NCBI GenBank assembly: GCA_021730905.1
Contig: JAKFYK010000025.1
Span: forward strand, 17,377 to 81,376
Direction of reading: 5' to 3'
From: Betaproteobacteria bacterium
Lineage (GTDB): Bacteria > Pseudomonadota > Gammaproteobacteria > Burkholderiales > SG8-41
DNA length: 64,000 nt
Shown here: piece by piece, positions 51,808-61,106 of the stretch
Position numbering within the stretch: position 1 is the stretch's first letter
Layout of the letters: every line of letters starts with the position of its first letter
Translations under genes and position numbers: made by a program
Notes under the pieces: generated by a model
Told to the model about the DNA's origin: nothing
Seen by the model: only the letters and a program-made list of their open reading frames with translations
Databases searched by the model: none

Positions 51808-53154
51808 ATGTCAAACGCAGTGCCCAACATCGTTTTGATCCTCGCCGACAACCTCGGCTGGGGCGAACTCGGCTGTTACGGCGGCGGCATATTGCGCGGC
51901 GCGCCTACGCCACGCATCGACGCGCTGGCGGCGGAAGGCCTGCGGCTTACCAATTTCAACGTCGAGTCCGACTGCGTGCCGACACGCTCAGCCCTGATGA
52001 CCGGGCGCCATCCGATTCGCACCGGCGCGCTGCAATCGGTGCCCGCCGGTTTGCCGCAGGGCATCACGCCGTGGGAAATCACCCTCGCGCAACTGCTGTC
52101 GGCACAAGGATACGCGACGGCGATTTACGGCAAATGGCATCTGGGCGACCGGCCCGGACGCTATCCAACCGACCGCGGCTTCGACGAGTGGTACGGCATT
52201 CCGCGCACCACCAACGAAAGCATGTTTACCAGCACACCAGGATACGACCCGGAAGTTGTGCCACTGCCTTATGTAATGGAAGCACGGCGCGGCGAGCCGG
52301 CAAAGAATGTTGCCGTTTACGATCTTGAGTTACGGCGCAAAATCGATGCACAACTGGTCGAACGCAGCATCGACTTCATGCAGCGCCAGATCAAAGCCAA
52401 GAAACCTTTTTTCGCCTACGTGCCGCTCACGCAATTGCATTACCCGACGCTTCCGCATCACGACTTTGCAGGCAAGACCGGCGCTGGTGATTTTGCTGAT
52501 GCCATGGCGGAGATGGATTTCCGCGTTGGACAGTTAATGGATTTTATCGATAGTTCCGGGCTGCGCGAAAACACACTGTTTATTTTCGCCAGCGACAACG
52601 GCCCGGAGTTTCGCCGCCCGTGGCGCGGCACCGCCGGCCCGTGGAGCGGCACCTATCATACGGCAATGGAAGGCGCGTTGCGCGTCCCGTTCGTGGTGCG
52701 TTGGCCAGGCTGCGTGCCGGTGCGTGCCTCGAACGAGATCGTGCATGTCACGGATATCTACACCACGCTGGCAAAAGCCGGCGGCGCGAAAATGCCCGAC
52801 GACCGCCCGATGGACGGTGTGGATCAACTCGATTTCTTTCTCGGCAAAACCGAAAAATCGGCGCGCGAAGGTTTTGTCTATTACATCAAGGACGAATTGC
52901 GCGCGGCGAAATGGCGTGACTGGAAAATGCACGTGGTATGGGAAGCGGAACCCAACACCGGCCCGCTGCATCTGGAAACGCCGTGGCTGTTTAACCTGAC
53001 ACAGGACCCGAAAGAAGAAACCGATGTCGGCACGCAGAATAGCTGGGCGCGCCGGCCGCTGCGCGTGCTGATTCAGGAATTCCAGCAAAGTCTTAAAACG
53101 CATCTACCCATTCCACCGGGTGCGCCGGATGATTATCGGCCACTCGCAAAATAA
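51808..53154 (+). CDS. Arylsulfatase-type sulfatase
   Basis: 448 residues. N-terminal Asp ligands in IVLILADNLGWGELGCYGG, formylglycine motif DCVPTRSALMTGRH with Cys56, IYGKWHLGD, and FIFASDNGPEFRR with Asp/Asn metal ligands. No signal peptide. The start follows a weak site. An enolase-superfamily gene follows 42 bases later, so desulfation of a sulfated acid sugar or hydroxy acid before dehydration is plausible. Confidence 0.9.
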   Translation: MSNAVPNIVLILADNLGWGELGCYGGGILRGAPTPRIDALAAEGLRLTNFNVESDCVPTRSALMTGRHPIRTGALQSVPAGLPQGITPWEITLAQLLSAQGYATAIYGKWHLGDRPGRYPTDRGFDEWYGIPRTTNESMFTSTPGYDPEVVPLPYVMEARRGEPAKNVAVYDLELRRKIDAQLVERSIDFMQRQIKAKKPFFAYVPLTQLHYPTLPHHDFAGKTGAGDFADAMAEMDFRVGQLMDFIDSSGLRENTLFIFASDNGPEFRRPWRGTAGPWSGTYHTAMEGALRVPFVVRWPGCVPVRASNEIVHVTDIYTTLAKAGGAKMPDDRPMDGVDQLDFFLGKTEKSAREGFVYYIKDELRAAKWRDWKMHVVWEAEPNTGPLHLETPWLFNLTQDPKEETDVGTQNSWARRPLRVLIQEFQQSLKTHLPIPPGAPDDYRPLAK

Positions 53155-53196
53155 TCACGAACCATTCGCCGCCGCCAACGACCATCGGAGAAAATC

Positions 53197-54369
53197 ATGA
53201 AAGTAACCAAAATCGAAACCCTGCGTTGTGACGCCGGATGGAGAATGTTCTCGTTTTTGAAGGTTATGACCGATGACGGCCTCGTCGGTTGGTCGGAATA
53301 CAACGAGAGTTTCGGCAGCGCCGGATTGAGCTCGGTGATCGAAGCGCTGTCGCCGACTGTGATCGGCAGGGATCCACGCGACATCGAATTGATCAACTGT
53401 CATATCCGCACGCAAACCATACAATCACGCGGCGGCATCAACCGGCAGGCCGTGGCCGCCATCGAAAACGCTCTGCTCGACATCAAGGGCAAGGCGCTCG
53501 GCGTGCCGGTCTATGATCTGTTTGGCGGCGCGGTGCGCAAGCGCATACCCGTGTACTGGTCGCACTGCGGCAGTTACCGCGCGCGTTATCCTGAGTTGTT
53601 GGGCGTGCCGCGCGTAAAAAACTACGATGATCTCTCCCGCCTCGCGGAAGAAGTGAAGTCGCGCGGCTTCAAGGCATTGAAGACCAATGTCGCGCTCTCC
53701 GACGGCAAAACGCTCACATCTTACCGGCCCGGCTTCGGCCACAACAAGGGATTCCCTGAACTTAACTGGGACCACGATATCGTCAAGGCTGCCGTCGATA
53801 CAGTAAGCGCTTTTCGCGCCGGCGGCGGGCCGGAACTGGGCATCCTGCTCGACCTGAATTTCAACTACAAGACCGAGGGTTTCCGCCGTATCGCCGATGC
53901 GGTAGCGCCGGTGAAACTGACGTGGCTTGAAATCGACACCCATGATGCGCCTTCTTTGGCGCTAATACGGCGCGACGCTCCCTGCCCCATCGCCTCGTGC
54001 GAAACGTTGTGCGAGCGCCGTGACTTCAAGCCGTTCTTCGAGAATTATGCGATGGACGTGGCGATCATCGACGTGATCTGGAACGGCTACATGGAATCGC
54101 TGAAAATCGCGTCCATGGCGGATGTCTACGAAATCAATGTCGCGCCGCATAATTTCTACGGTCACCTGTCGAGCGTGATCTCCGCGCATTTTTGCGCTGC
54201 CGTTCCCAACTTTCGTATCATGGAAACCGATATCGATGCGGTACCCTGGCGCGACGAACTGGTGGATGTTCCGCCGCAAATCGAGAATGGCGAATTCATA
54301 CTGCCGACGCGCCCGGGTTGGGGCGTAGAGGTGAATGAAGCGGCAGTACGGAGGCATCCACCGAAGTGA
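53197..54369 (+). CDS. Enolase-superfamily enzyme (mandelate racemase/dehydratase type)
   Basis: 390 residues. Lys162 in FKALKTNV, metal ligands Asp219 (LDLNFNYK), Glu245 (WLEIDTHD) and Glu269 (SCETLCER), and His318 in NVAPHNFYGHL, as in acid-sugar dehydratases. The capping domain begins MKVTKIETLRCDAGW. Distinct from the paralogue at 42535. GGAG lies before ATG 53197. It ends convergent with the efflux operon. Confidence 0.87.
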   Translation: MKVTKIETLRCDAGWRMFSFLKVMTDDGLVGWSEYNESFGSAGLSSVIEALSPTVIGRDPRDIELINCHIRTQTIQSRGGINRQAVAAIENALLDIKGKALGVPVYDLFGGAVRKRIPVYWSHCGSYRARYPELLGVPRVKNYDDLSRLAEEVKSRGFKALKTNVALSDGKTLTSYRPGFGHNKGFPELNWDHDIVKAAVDTVSAFRAGGGPELGILLDLNFNYKTEGFRRIADAVAPVKLTWLEIDTHDAPSLALIRRDAPCPIASCETLCERRDFKPFFENYAMDVAIIDVIWNGYMESLKIASMADVYEINVAPHNFYGHLSSVISAHFCAAVPNFRIMETDIDAVPWRDELVDVPPQIENGEFILPTRPGWGVEVNEAAVRRHPPK

Positions 54370-54393
54370 AATACGGCGCCGAATTAACACCCG

Positions 54394-55794
54394 CTACTTG
54401 CTGCTCCAGCCGCCGCCCAGCGCACGCACCAGATCAGCCACCGCGACGCGCTGCGCGCGCAGCGCGTCCACGCGATTCAGTTCGGCCGCCAGCAGATTTC
54501 GTTCCGCGTCGAGTACTTCCAGTTGGCTCACCAGTCCGTTTTCATAGCGAATGCGCGCCATTTGCAGGGCATAACGCAACGACATGACGCGCGCCGTCTC
54601 GGCGTCGAATATTTCGCGCGAACGCGTTTGTGCCGAGAGCGCCTGGCGCACCTCGCGGAATGACACCTGCAGCGTTTTCTGATATTGCACGAGCGCCTGC
54701 TGCTCGCGCGCCTTGATCGCTTCGATCTCCCCAAACAACCGTCCACCCTGAAAAATCGGTTGCGCCAGCGCGAACGCCAGTTGCCAGATGCGCGCAGGGC
54801 CTGAAAACAGATCGCCCAGCGCGCCGCTCTCGCTGCCCAGAAATCCCGTCAGCGAGATGCGCGGAAACAGCGATGCGCGCGCGACTGCGATGCGCGCGTT
54901 CGCGGCAATCAGGCGTTGTTCGGCTTGAACGATATCGGGACGCCGCAGCAATAATTCAGAGGGCAGGCCTTCCGGCACCACCGGAGCAGGCGGCTCGTTG
55001 CGATCGGCGCCGCGCGCGACGGTGGACTCGGTAATCGCGCGCGGGCTGCGCCCCAGCAGCACGGAAAGCGCGAGTTCCTCGGAGGTGCGGCTGCGTTCGA
55101 GCGCAGGCAATTGCGCCCGCGCCGCCGACACTTCGGCTTCGAGTTGCCGCAACTGGAAATCGCCGATCAATCCTGCCTGATGGCGCACGCGCTGCAGACG
55201 CAAATTGTCTTCGCGCAAGGCGAGCGAGCGGCGCGTCGCGGCGATCTGCTCATCGAACGCCATCAGGGTGAAATAGGAACTCACCACATCCGATACCAGC
55301 ATGATGCGTATCGTTTCCTGCGCCGCCTGCGTGGCCAGCAGATCCGCGCGAGCTGCGTCACTCGAACTGCGCAAACGGCCCCACAAGTCAAGCTCATAGG
55401 CCACGTTGACCTGCGCACGGTAGGTGTTGCGCTCTATGGCATTCGCGGGAATGGGAATAGGCGAGCGCTCGGATGAGCGCGTGCGGTCACGCTGCGCTGT
55501 TGCATCGATCGCCGGATAAAACAGTGAATCCGCAACACGCGACAAGGCACGCGCCTCATCCACACGTGCCGCCGCCAGCGCCAGATCACGGTTATGTTCC
55601 AATGCTTCGCCAATCAGCACGTTCAGCGCACCGTCGCTGTAAAGCGTCCACCAGCGTTCGCCGGGGGCCACACCCTTTTGTGCTGGTGCAGACCACGCCG
55701 CCGGCAAGTCCGCCTTGGGCCGCTCATACGGAGCGTTCGCTGCACAGCCTGCCATCAGCAATAAAAATAATAATAAAAACAAATACTTATGCAT
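54394..55794 (-). CDS. RND efflux outer-membrane lipoprotein (NodT/OprM family)
   Basis: 466 residues. Signal MHKYLFLLLFLLLMAGC with lipidated Cys17, then the OEP repeats (YRAQVNVAYELDLWGRLRSS, RYENGLVSQLEVLDAERNLL). Forms the trimeric TolC-like channel of the pump. The start ATG 55794 overlaps the end of the pump gene by eight bases; the leader peptide is encoded by an AT-rich repeat copy. Third gene of the efflux operon. Confidence 0.93.
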   Translation of the reverse strand: MHKYLFLLLFLLLMAGCAANAPYERPKADLPAAWSAPAQKGVAPGERWWTLYSDGALNVLIGEALEHNRDLALAAARVDEARALSRVADSLFYPAIDATAQRDRTRSSERSPIPIPANAIERNTYRAQVNVAYELDLWGRLRSSSDAARADLLATQAAQETIRIMLVSDVVSSYFTLMAFDEQIAATRRSLALREDNLRLQRVRHQAGLIGDFQLRQLEAEVSAARAQLPALERSRTSEELALSVLLGRSPRAITESTVARGADRNEPPAPVVPEGLPSELLLRRPDIVQAEQRLIAANARIAVARASLFPRISLTGFLGSESGALGDLFSGPARIWQLAFALAQPIFQGGRLFGEIEAIKAREQQALVQYQKTLQVSFREVRQALSAQTRSREIFDAETARVMSLRYALQMARIRYENGLVSQLEVLDAERNLLAAELNRVDALRAQRVAVADLVRALGGGWSSK

Positions 55795-55795
55795 C
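55760..55795 (+). repeat. AT-rich dispersed repeat, copy 9 (forms lipoprotein leader)
   Basis: AATAAAAATAATAATAAAAA followed by CAAATACTTATGC. Read on the minus strand it codes for MHKYLFLLLFLLL of the outer-membrane lipoprotein and covers the pump gene's stop codon. Confidence 0.7.
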
Positions 55796-58700
55796 ACCGT
55801 AATCCTCTTTGGGCAGGCGGTGGTGCTGCGCGGTATGCACGGGACGCTGTGCAGCGTCGCGATGATGCTGAACCTCGTCTTCGATTTCTTTGGTCGAGCG
55901 CGAGTCGGATAATTTTCGATCCACAATTAATTTGTAAAACCACGGAATGAAAAATATCGCGAGGAAGGTCGCCGCCAGCATGCCGCCCATCACCCCCGTG
56001 CCGGCCGAATGCCGCGCACCAGCGCCTGCACCCGTCGAAAACGCCAGCGGCATCACGCCCAATATGAAAGCGAGCGAGGTCATCAGTATCGGCCGGAAGC
56101 GCAGCCGCGCAGCTTCGATGGCAGCAGCAGAAGTCGAGAAGCCTTCGTGCTTCTTCAGCACCGCATACTCGACAATCAGGATGGCGTTTTTCGCCGCGAG
56201 GCCCAGCAGCGTCACCAGACCGATCTGGAAATACACGTCGTTGGTAAAACCGCGCAGCCATACCGCCGCCAGCGCGCCGAAGGTGCCGAACGGCAGCGCC
56301 AGCATCACCGACAGCGGCAGCGACCACTTGTCGTACTGTGCAGCAAGAATCAGGAACACCATCAGCGCCGCCAGTCCCAGGGCCAGCACCGAGGTGCCGC
56401 CCGAGCGTTTTTCCTGGAACGACGCGCCGCCCCAGTCAAAGGTGAATTCCGGCGGCAGCGTTTCGCGCGCGATTTTCTCCATGCGCTCGATCGCCTGTCC
56501 CGAACTGTAACCGGGCAACGCCGAACCAAAAATTTTCACCGCGGGCAGGTTATTGAAACGGTCGAGCGAGTCCGGTCCCGAGGAATAACTCACTTTCGCC
56601 AGCGAGGCCAGCGACACCATGCGTCCCTGATCGGAACGCACAAACAGTTCGCCGATATCATCCGGGCGCTTGCGGTACGCAGGCTCGGCCGACATCAACA
56701 CCTGCCAGGTGCGCCCGTACTTGTTAAAGTCGTTTACGTAATAGGTACCGAGGGTCGCCGCCAGCGTGCCGTACAACTCATCGAGCGACACGCCTGCCAT
56801 TTTCGCCTTCTCGCGGTCGGTTTCGACATAAAGCTGCGGCACGTTGGCGCGCCACAAAGTGTTGACGTGACCGAACATGCCGTCTTTCTGCACGGCGCCC
56901 AGCAATTGCTGCGTCACTTCAAACAACTTACCCGGGCCGCCCTCACCGCGATTCTGGATGTAAAACTCGAAGCCGCCGGCGTTGCCGAGGCCGAAAATCG
57001 GCGGCGGGCCGAATGCCAGTACCAGCGCCTCCTTGATATGCCCGGTCTTCATGAAGAACTCGCCCACCAGCTGCGGTGTCGTCACCTTGCGCTCATCCCA
57101 GTGTTTTTGCGTGACAAAGATGGTCGCCGCGCTGTTGCGGAATCCGCCGCCGAGAAAATCCATGCCGGTGAACGCCACCGCGTCCTCATTGGCCGGATTG
57201 GACTTGATGATGTTGACGACTTCGTTCACTACCTTGTCGGTGCGTTCCAGCGTCGCGCCGTCCGGCAGGAACACCGCGGCAATGTAATAGCCCTGGTCCT
57301 CATCCGGCACCAGCGAACCCGGCGTGGCGCGCCATAACCCAAAGGTCAGCGCCACCATGCCCGCAAACAGCAGCAGCGCAACACCGCCGCGGCGCAGCAT
57401 CCAGGTCACGCCGTCCACGTAACGTCCGGTCATGCGATGGAACCAGTCGTTGAACCAGCGGAACACACGGCCGGGCTGCTTGTGCTCGCGCTTCAATATC
57501 AGCACGCACAGGCTGGGCGTCAGCGTCAGCGCCACCAGCCCCGAGATCACCACCGCGATCGAGATCGTCACCGAGAACTGGCGGTACAGTTCACCCGTCA
57601 GGCCGCCGAGGAACGCGATCGGCACGAACACCGCGCACAAGGTCAGCACGATGGCGATCACCGGCCCGGTGACTTCGCGCATCGCCTTGAACGCGGCTTC
57701 ACGCGCATCCAAATGCTCCTCGTGCATGATGCGCTCGACGTTTTCCAGCACCACGATGGCATCGTCCACCACGATGCCGATGGCCAGCACCATGCCGAAC
57801 AGCGTGAGGGTGTTGATCGAATAGCCGAGCAGGGTCAGCCCTGCGAAAGTGCCGATCAGCGACACCGGCACGGCGGCAAACGGAATCAGCGTCGCGCGCC
57901 AGTTCTGCAAAAAGATGAACACCACCACAAATACCAGCGCCATTGCCTCGGCCAGCGTGATCACCACCTCGCGGATCGAGACTTTGACGAAGCGCGTGGT
58001 GTCGTACACCACCGCCTGCTTCAATCCTTGCGGAAAGCGCTCCGCAAGCCGTGCCATTTCGGCATTGACGCGGTCGCCGGTGGCGAGCGCGTTGGCGCCG
58101 GGCTGCAGGAATATGCCCACCAGCGTCGCCGACTTGCCGTTGACGCGGCCGTTGAACTCATAGTCTTTGGACCCCAGTTCGACGCGCGCCACGTCCTTCA
58201 GCTTGAGCACCGAGCCGTCGGGGTCGGCGCGGATCATGATGTTCTCGAATTCCTGTGGTTCGGTAAGACGGCCCTTGGTAGTGATGGTATACACCAGTTC
58301 CTGCGGGCCTCCGGTGGGTGATTGCCCGATTTTGCCGACAGCGAACTGCGCATTCTGCTCATTCAGCGCGCGCACCAAATCCGTGGGCGTGACCTTCAGT
58401 TGCGTCATGCGGTCGGGACGCACCCAGATGCGCATCGCATAGTCCTTGGCGCCAAAGATCTGCACATTGGTGGTACCAGGTATGCGCTTTAACTGATCCA
58501 GCACGTTGAGCGTTACGTAATTCGAGATATGAATGTCATCGAAGCGCGCATCGGGCGACGTGAACGCGATCACCTGCAGGAAAGAAGACGAGCCTTTCTC
58601 GACACTGACACCCTGGCGCCGCACTTCCTGCGGCAGGCGCGGTTCAACCTGCTTGACGCGGTTGTTAACGTTGAGCGCAGCAGTGTCAACGTCAGTGCCG

Positions 58701-58990
58701 ATGTCAAACGTGACGTGAATTTCGACCACGCCCTGCGACGTTGAGGTCGAACTCATGTACAACATCTTCTCGACGCCGTTGATCTGGTTTTCGAGCGGTG
58801 CCGCCACCGTCTGCTCAAGCACCTGCGCGGACGCGCCGGGATACACTGCGCGCACCGTCACCACCGGCGGTGCGATTTCCGGGTATTGCGCAATCGGCAG
58901 CACGCGTATCGCAGCCAAGCCGGCGATAACGATGAATATCGACAGCACGGCCGCGAAAATCGGCCGGTCTATGAAGAAACGGGAAATCAT
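55787..58990 (-). CDS. RND multidrug efflux pump, HAE1 (AcrB/MexB) class
   Basis: 1067 residues, full length for AcrB-type pumps. FFIDRPIFAAVLSIFIVIAG at the N-terminus, VLQPGANAL-like periplasmic loops, proton-relay region in GIVVDDAIVVLENVERIM, and LLGLAAKNAILIVEYA in TM10-11. Inner-membrane trimer exporting hydrophobic or aromatic compounds by proton antiport. Middle gene of an operon: adaptor 12 bases upstream, outer-membrane channel overlapping downstream. Confidence 0.96.
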   Translation of the reverse strand: MISRFFIDRPIFAAVLSIFIVIAGLAAIRVLPIAQYPEIAPPVVTVRAVYPGASAQVLEQTVAAPLENQINGVEKMLYMSSTSTSQGVVEIHVTFDIGTDVDTAALNVNNRVKQVEPRLPQEVRRQGVSVEKGSSSFLQVIAFTSPDARFDDIHISNYVTLNVLDQLKRIPGTTNVQIFGAKDYAMRIWVRPDRMTQLKVTPTDLVRALNEQNAQFAVGKIGQSPTGGPQELVYTITTKGRLTEPQEFENIMIRADPDGSVLKLKDVARVELGSKDYEFNGRVNGKSATLVGIFLQPGANALATGDRVNAEMARLAERFPQGLKQAVVYDTTRFVKVSIREVVITLAEAMALVFVVVFIFLQNWRATLIPFAAVPVSLIGTFAGLTLLGYSINTLTLFGMVLAIGIVVDDAIVVLENVERIMHEEHLDAREAAFKAMREVTGPVIAIVLTLCAVFVPIAFLGGLTGELYRQFSVTISIAVVISGLVALTLTPSLCVLILKREHKQPGRVFRWFNDWFHRMTGRYVDGVTWMLRRGGVALLLFAGMVALTFGLWRATPGSLVPDEDQGYYIAAVFLPDGATLERTDKVVNEVVNIIKSNPANEDAVAFTGMDFLGGGFRNSAATIFVTQKHWDERKVTTPQLVGEFFMKTGHIKEALVLAFGPPPIFGLGNAGGFEFYIQNRGEGGPGKLFEVTQQLLGAVQKDGMFGHVNTLWRANVPQLYVETDREKAKMAGVSLDELYGTLAATLGTYYVNDFNKYGRTWQVLMSAEPAYRKRPDDIGELFVRSDQGRMVSLASLAKVSYSSGPDSLDRFNNLPAVKIFGSALPGYSSGQAIERMEKIARETLPPEFTFDWGGASFQEKRSGGTSVLALGLAALMVFLILAAQYDKWSLPLSVMLALPFGTFGALAAVWLRGFTNDVYFQIGLVTLLGLAAKNAILIVEYAVLKKHEGFSTSAAAIEAARLRFRPILMTSLAFILGVMPLAFSTGAGAGARHSAGTGVMGGMLAATFLAIFFIPWFYKLIVDRKLSDSRSTKEIEDEVQHHRDAAQRPVHTAQHHRLPKEDYGDA

Positions 58991-59002
58991 CCTGACCCGC
59001 TC

Positions 59003-60262
59003 CTATTTCTTGTCCGCAGCAGAGGCCGCGGATTTTGCTGCTGCTTTGCCGTCGCCTTTAACCGCAGGTGTCGTGGAATCCCCCGCAGACTTGGCCGGGT
59101 CTGCGGCGGGCGCGTTCGAATCAGTCACCTGTACTGGTGCGCCAGGACCGATTTTCATCACGCCATCGATGATCACGCGCTCGCCGGGCTTGAGTCCGCT
59201 GTTAATAACCCAGCCTTCATTCGCCCATTCGCCAACCTCGACCGGACGCGGCTCGGCTTTGCTTTCGGCGTTGACGACGTAGACAAACTTGCCTTTGGGG
59301 CTGTCCAGCACGGCGCGCTGAGGCACTACAATCGCAGCCGGCCGCATCGCACCCTCCAGTATGATGCGCACGAACTCTCCGGCCCGGAGCGTACCCTTTT
59401 TATTCGCGAATTCCGCACGCGCTTCACTGGTGCCCGTCTGCGTGCTGACGCGTACATCCGTAAAATTCATCAGCCCGTTTTCCGAATAAAGCGTGCCATC
59501 AGATAATTTGACCTTCGCCAGAAAGCGACGATCCGCCGGCAATTTCAGGCGGCCGGCTTCGACGTCATGCCGCAACGCAATATGTTCGCGGTCGGGTATG
59601 CCAAAGATCACGTACATCGGATCGGTCTGCGTCACCGTCGTCAGCAACACATTCGGCCCGGACACCAGCGCGCCCTCGGAAACAATGGCGCGGCTCGCAA
59701 CACCACTGATGGGCGACTCGACGCGGGTGTACGACAAATTGAGACGCGCCTCATTGACTCGCGCACGCGCGCTTTTGACCTCGGCCTCCGCGACCTGCTC
59801 GGCGGAGGTGGAGTCATCCAGTTCCTTTTGGCTGATCGCCTTGGCTTCACGCACCGGCTTCAGACGATCCGCTTCGCGTTTTGCCTGTGCCAGGCGCACT
59901 TCGGTAACCGACAGATCGGCTTCCGTCTTCGCCAGCGCCACCTGAAACGGCGCAGGATCGATGGTAAACAGCGATTGCCCGCGGCTGACAGTCATGCCCT
60001 CGCGGTAACTGCGCTGCAGCAGAATACCGGTCACGCGCGCACGCACTTCGACTTCACGAAAACCTGCCGTCTGCGCGACGTATTCGTAGCGTACCGGCAC
60101 ATCGCGTTGTTCGGTGGTGATTACCGACACCGACGCCGGCGGCATGCCGCCACCCGGCGGGCCGCCCGCCGGTTTGTTGCATCCCGCTATCAGTATCGGC
60201 GTCGCGGCGATGCACAACAAGGTAGGCAGAGATTGTCGAAGAAATGTTCTTACGGGCGTCAT
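59003..60262 (-). CDS. RND efflux membrane-fusion adaptor lipoprotein (AcrA/MexA)
   Basis: 419 residues. Lipobox LIAGC with Cys28, a Gly/Pro-rich linker, EVRARVTGILLQRSYREGM (lipoyl half), the alpha-hairpin around KELDDSTSAEQVAEAEVKSA, and the beta-barrel with YVIFGIPDREH. An Ala/Lys-rich tail follows. Bridges pump and outer-membrane channel. ATG 60262 is taken over the longer frame to 60316. Divergent from the TetR gene, with a palindromic operator between. Confidence 0.94.
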   Translation of the reverse strand: MTPVRTFLRQSLPTLLCIAATPILIAGCNKPAGGPPGGGMPPASVSVITTEQRDVPVRYEYVAQTAGFREVEVRARVTGILLQRSYREGMTVSRGQSLFTIDPAPFQVALAKTEADLSVTEVRLAQAKREADRLKPVREAKAISQKELDDSTSAEQVAEAEVKSARARVNEARLNLSYTRVESPISGVASRAIVSEGALVSGPNVLLTTVTQTDPMYVIFGIPDREHIALRHDVEAGRLKLPADRRFLAKVKLSDGTLYSENGLMNFTDVRVSTQTGTSEARAEFANKKGTLRAGEFVRIILEGAMRPAAIVVPQRAVLDSPKGKFVYVVNAESKAEPRPVEVGEWANEGWVINSGLKPGERVIIDGVMKIGPGAPVQVTDSNAPAADPAKSAGDSTTPAVKGDGKAAAKSAASAADKK

Positions 60263-60320
60263 GGCAAGCAACCTGTGGACGGATTCATGCTGAAGAATGG
60301 GGAACAACTGTGCCATCTAT

Positions 60321-60348
60321 TTTACATACAGCCGTGTATGTATGTAAA
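60321..60348. promoter_or_regulatory. Palindromic operator between efflux operon and TetR gene
   Basis: TTTACATACA (60321-60330) and TGTATGTAAA (60339-60348) are perfect inverted 10-bp arms around eight bases. The pattern resembles AcrR/TtgR-type operators (TACATACA...TGTATGTA). Its place midway between divergent adaptor and tetR starts fits autorepression and control of the pump. Confidence 0.8.
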
Positions 60349-60420
60349 GAAAATAGTGTTACACTGAATCCATACTGGCATCCCGGTTTTCGGGGTCCCG
60401 CCCTGTTATGGAACAATAAA

Positions 60421-61086
60421 TTGGTCAGACGCACCAAAGACGAAGCGCTTGAAACGCGACATCGCATCCTCGACGTCGCCGAACGCGTTTTCAGCGAGCG
60501 CGGTGTGACCCGAACCTCGCTTGCGGATATCGCCAAAGCGGCCGGCGTGACGCGCGGCGCGGTTTACTGGCATTTCAATGACAAGGCCGATCTGTTCTGC
60601 AGCATGTTCGCGCGTGTCACCATGCCCATGGAATCGCCCGCCTGCCAAACCGATCATCGCGCCGCCGCGGACCCGCTTGCCAGCATACGCAACATGATGA
60701 TTGGCATCCTGCGACGTACTTCGGAAGACCCGCAGGCGCGACGAGTGTTTCACGTCGTTTTCCACAAATGTGAGCACGTCGACGAAATGAAACCGGTGTG
60801 GCGGCGCATCAACGAAATGCGCGCAAGCTGCCTGCTGCGCATCGAGGAAGGGTTGCGCGCCGCAGTGGCGAAGGGACAGCTCCCGCGCACACTGGATGCG
60901 CGGCGCGCAGCCTTCGGATTGCGCGCGCTGCTGGACGGGCTGATCAGCAATTGGGTCATGGATCCCGATTACCTTCCCGTTGAACATGAGGCCAACCGGC
61001 TGGTTGATCTGTTCCTTAATGCGCTGCGCGCGAACACACGACCGGCGCTGCGCAGCGTCAAGCAGCGCGCCCGCATCGCCGCATAA
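60421..61086 (+). CDS. TetR-family repressor of the efflux operon (AcrR/TtgR type)
   Basis: 221 residues from TTG 60421 (MVRRTKDEALETRHRILDVA), the usual start of AcrR/TtgR/SmeT regulators; no in-frame ATG fits. HTH: TRTSLADIAKAAGVTRGAVY then WHFNDKADLF. The C-terminal ligand domain contains VFHVVFHKCEHVDEM and ALLDGLISNWVMDP, typical of the AcrR subgroup. Binding of an aromatic or antibiotic would release repression of the divergent pump. Confidence 0.92.
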   Translation: MVRRTKDEALETRHRILDVAERVFSERGVTRTSLADIAKAAGVTRGAVYWHFNDKADLFCSMFARVTMPMESPACQTDHRAAADPLASIRNMMIGILRRTSEDPQARRVFHVVFHKCEHVDEMKPVWRRINEMRASCLLRIEEGLRAAVAKGQLPRTLDARRAAFGLRALLDGLISNWVMDPDYLPVEHEANRLVDLFLNALRANTRPALRSVKQRARIAA

Positions 61087-61106
61087 ACCGTCACTCCAGA
61101 ACGATC

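Noticed and set aside
56009..58321. Long plus-strand ORFs opposite the RND pump
   Set aside because: Antisense shadows of the pump gene; no domain seen.
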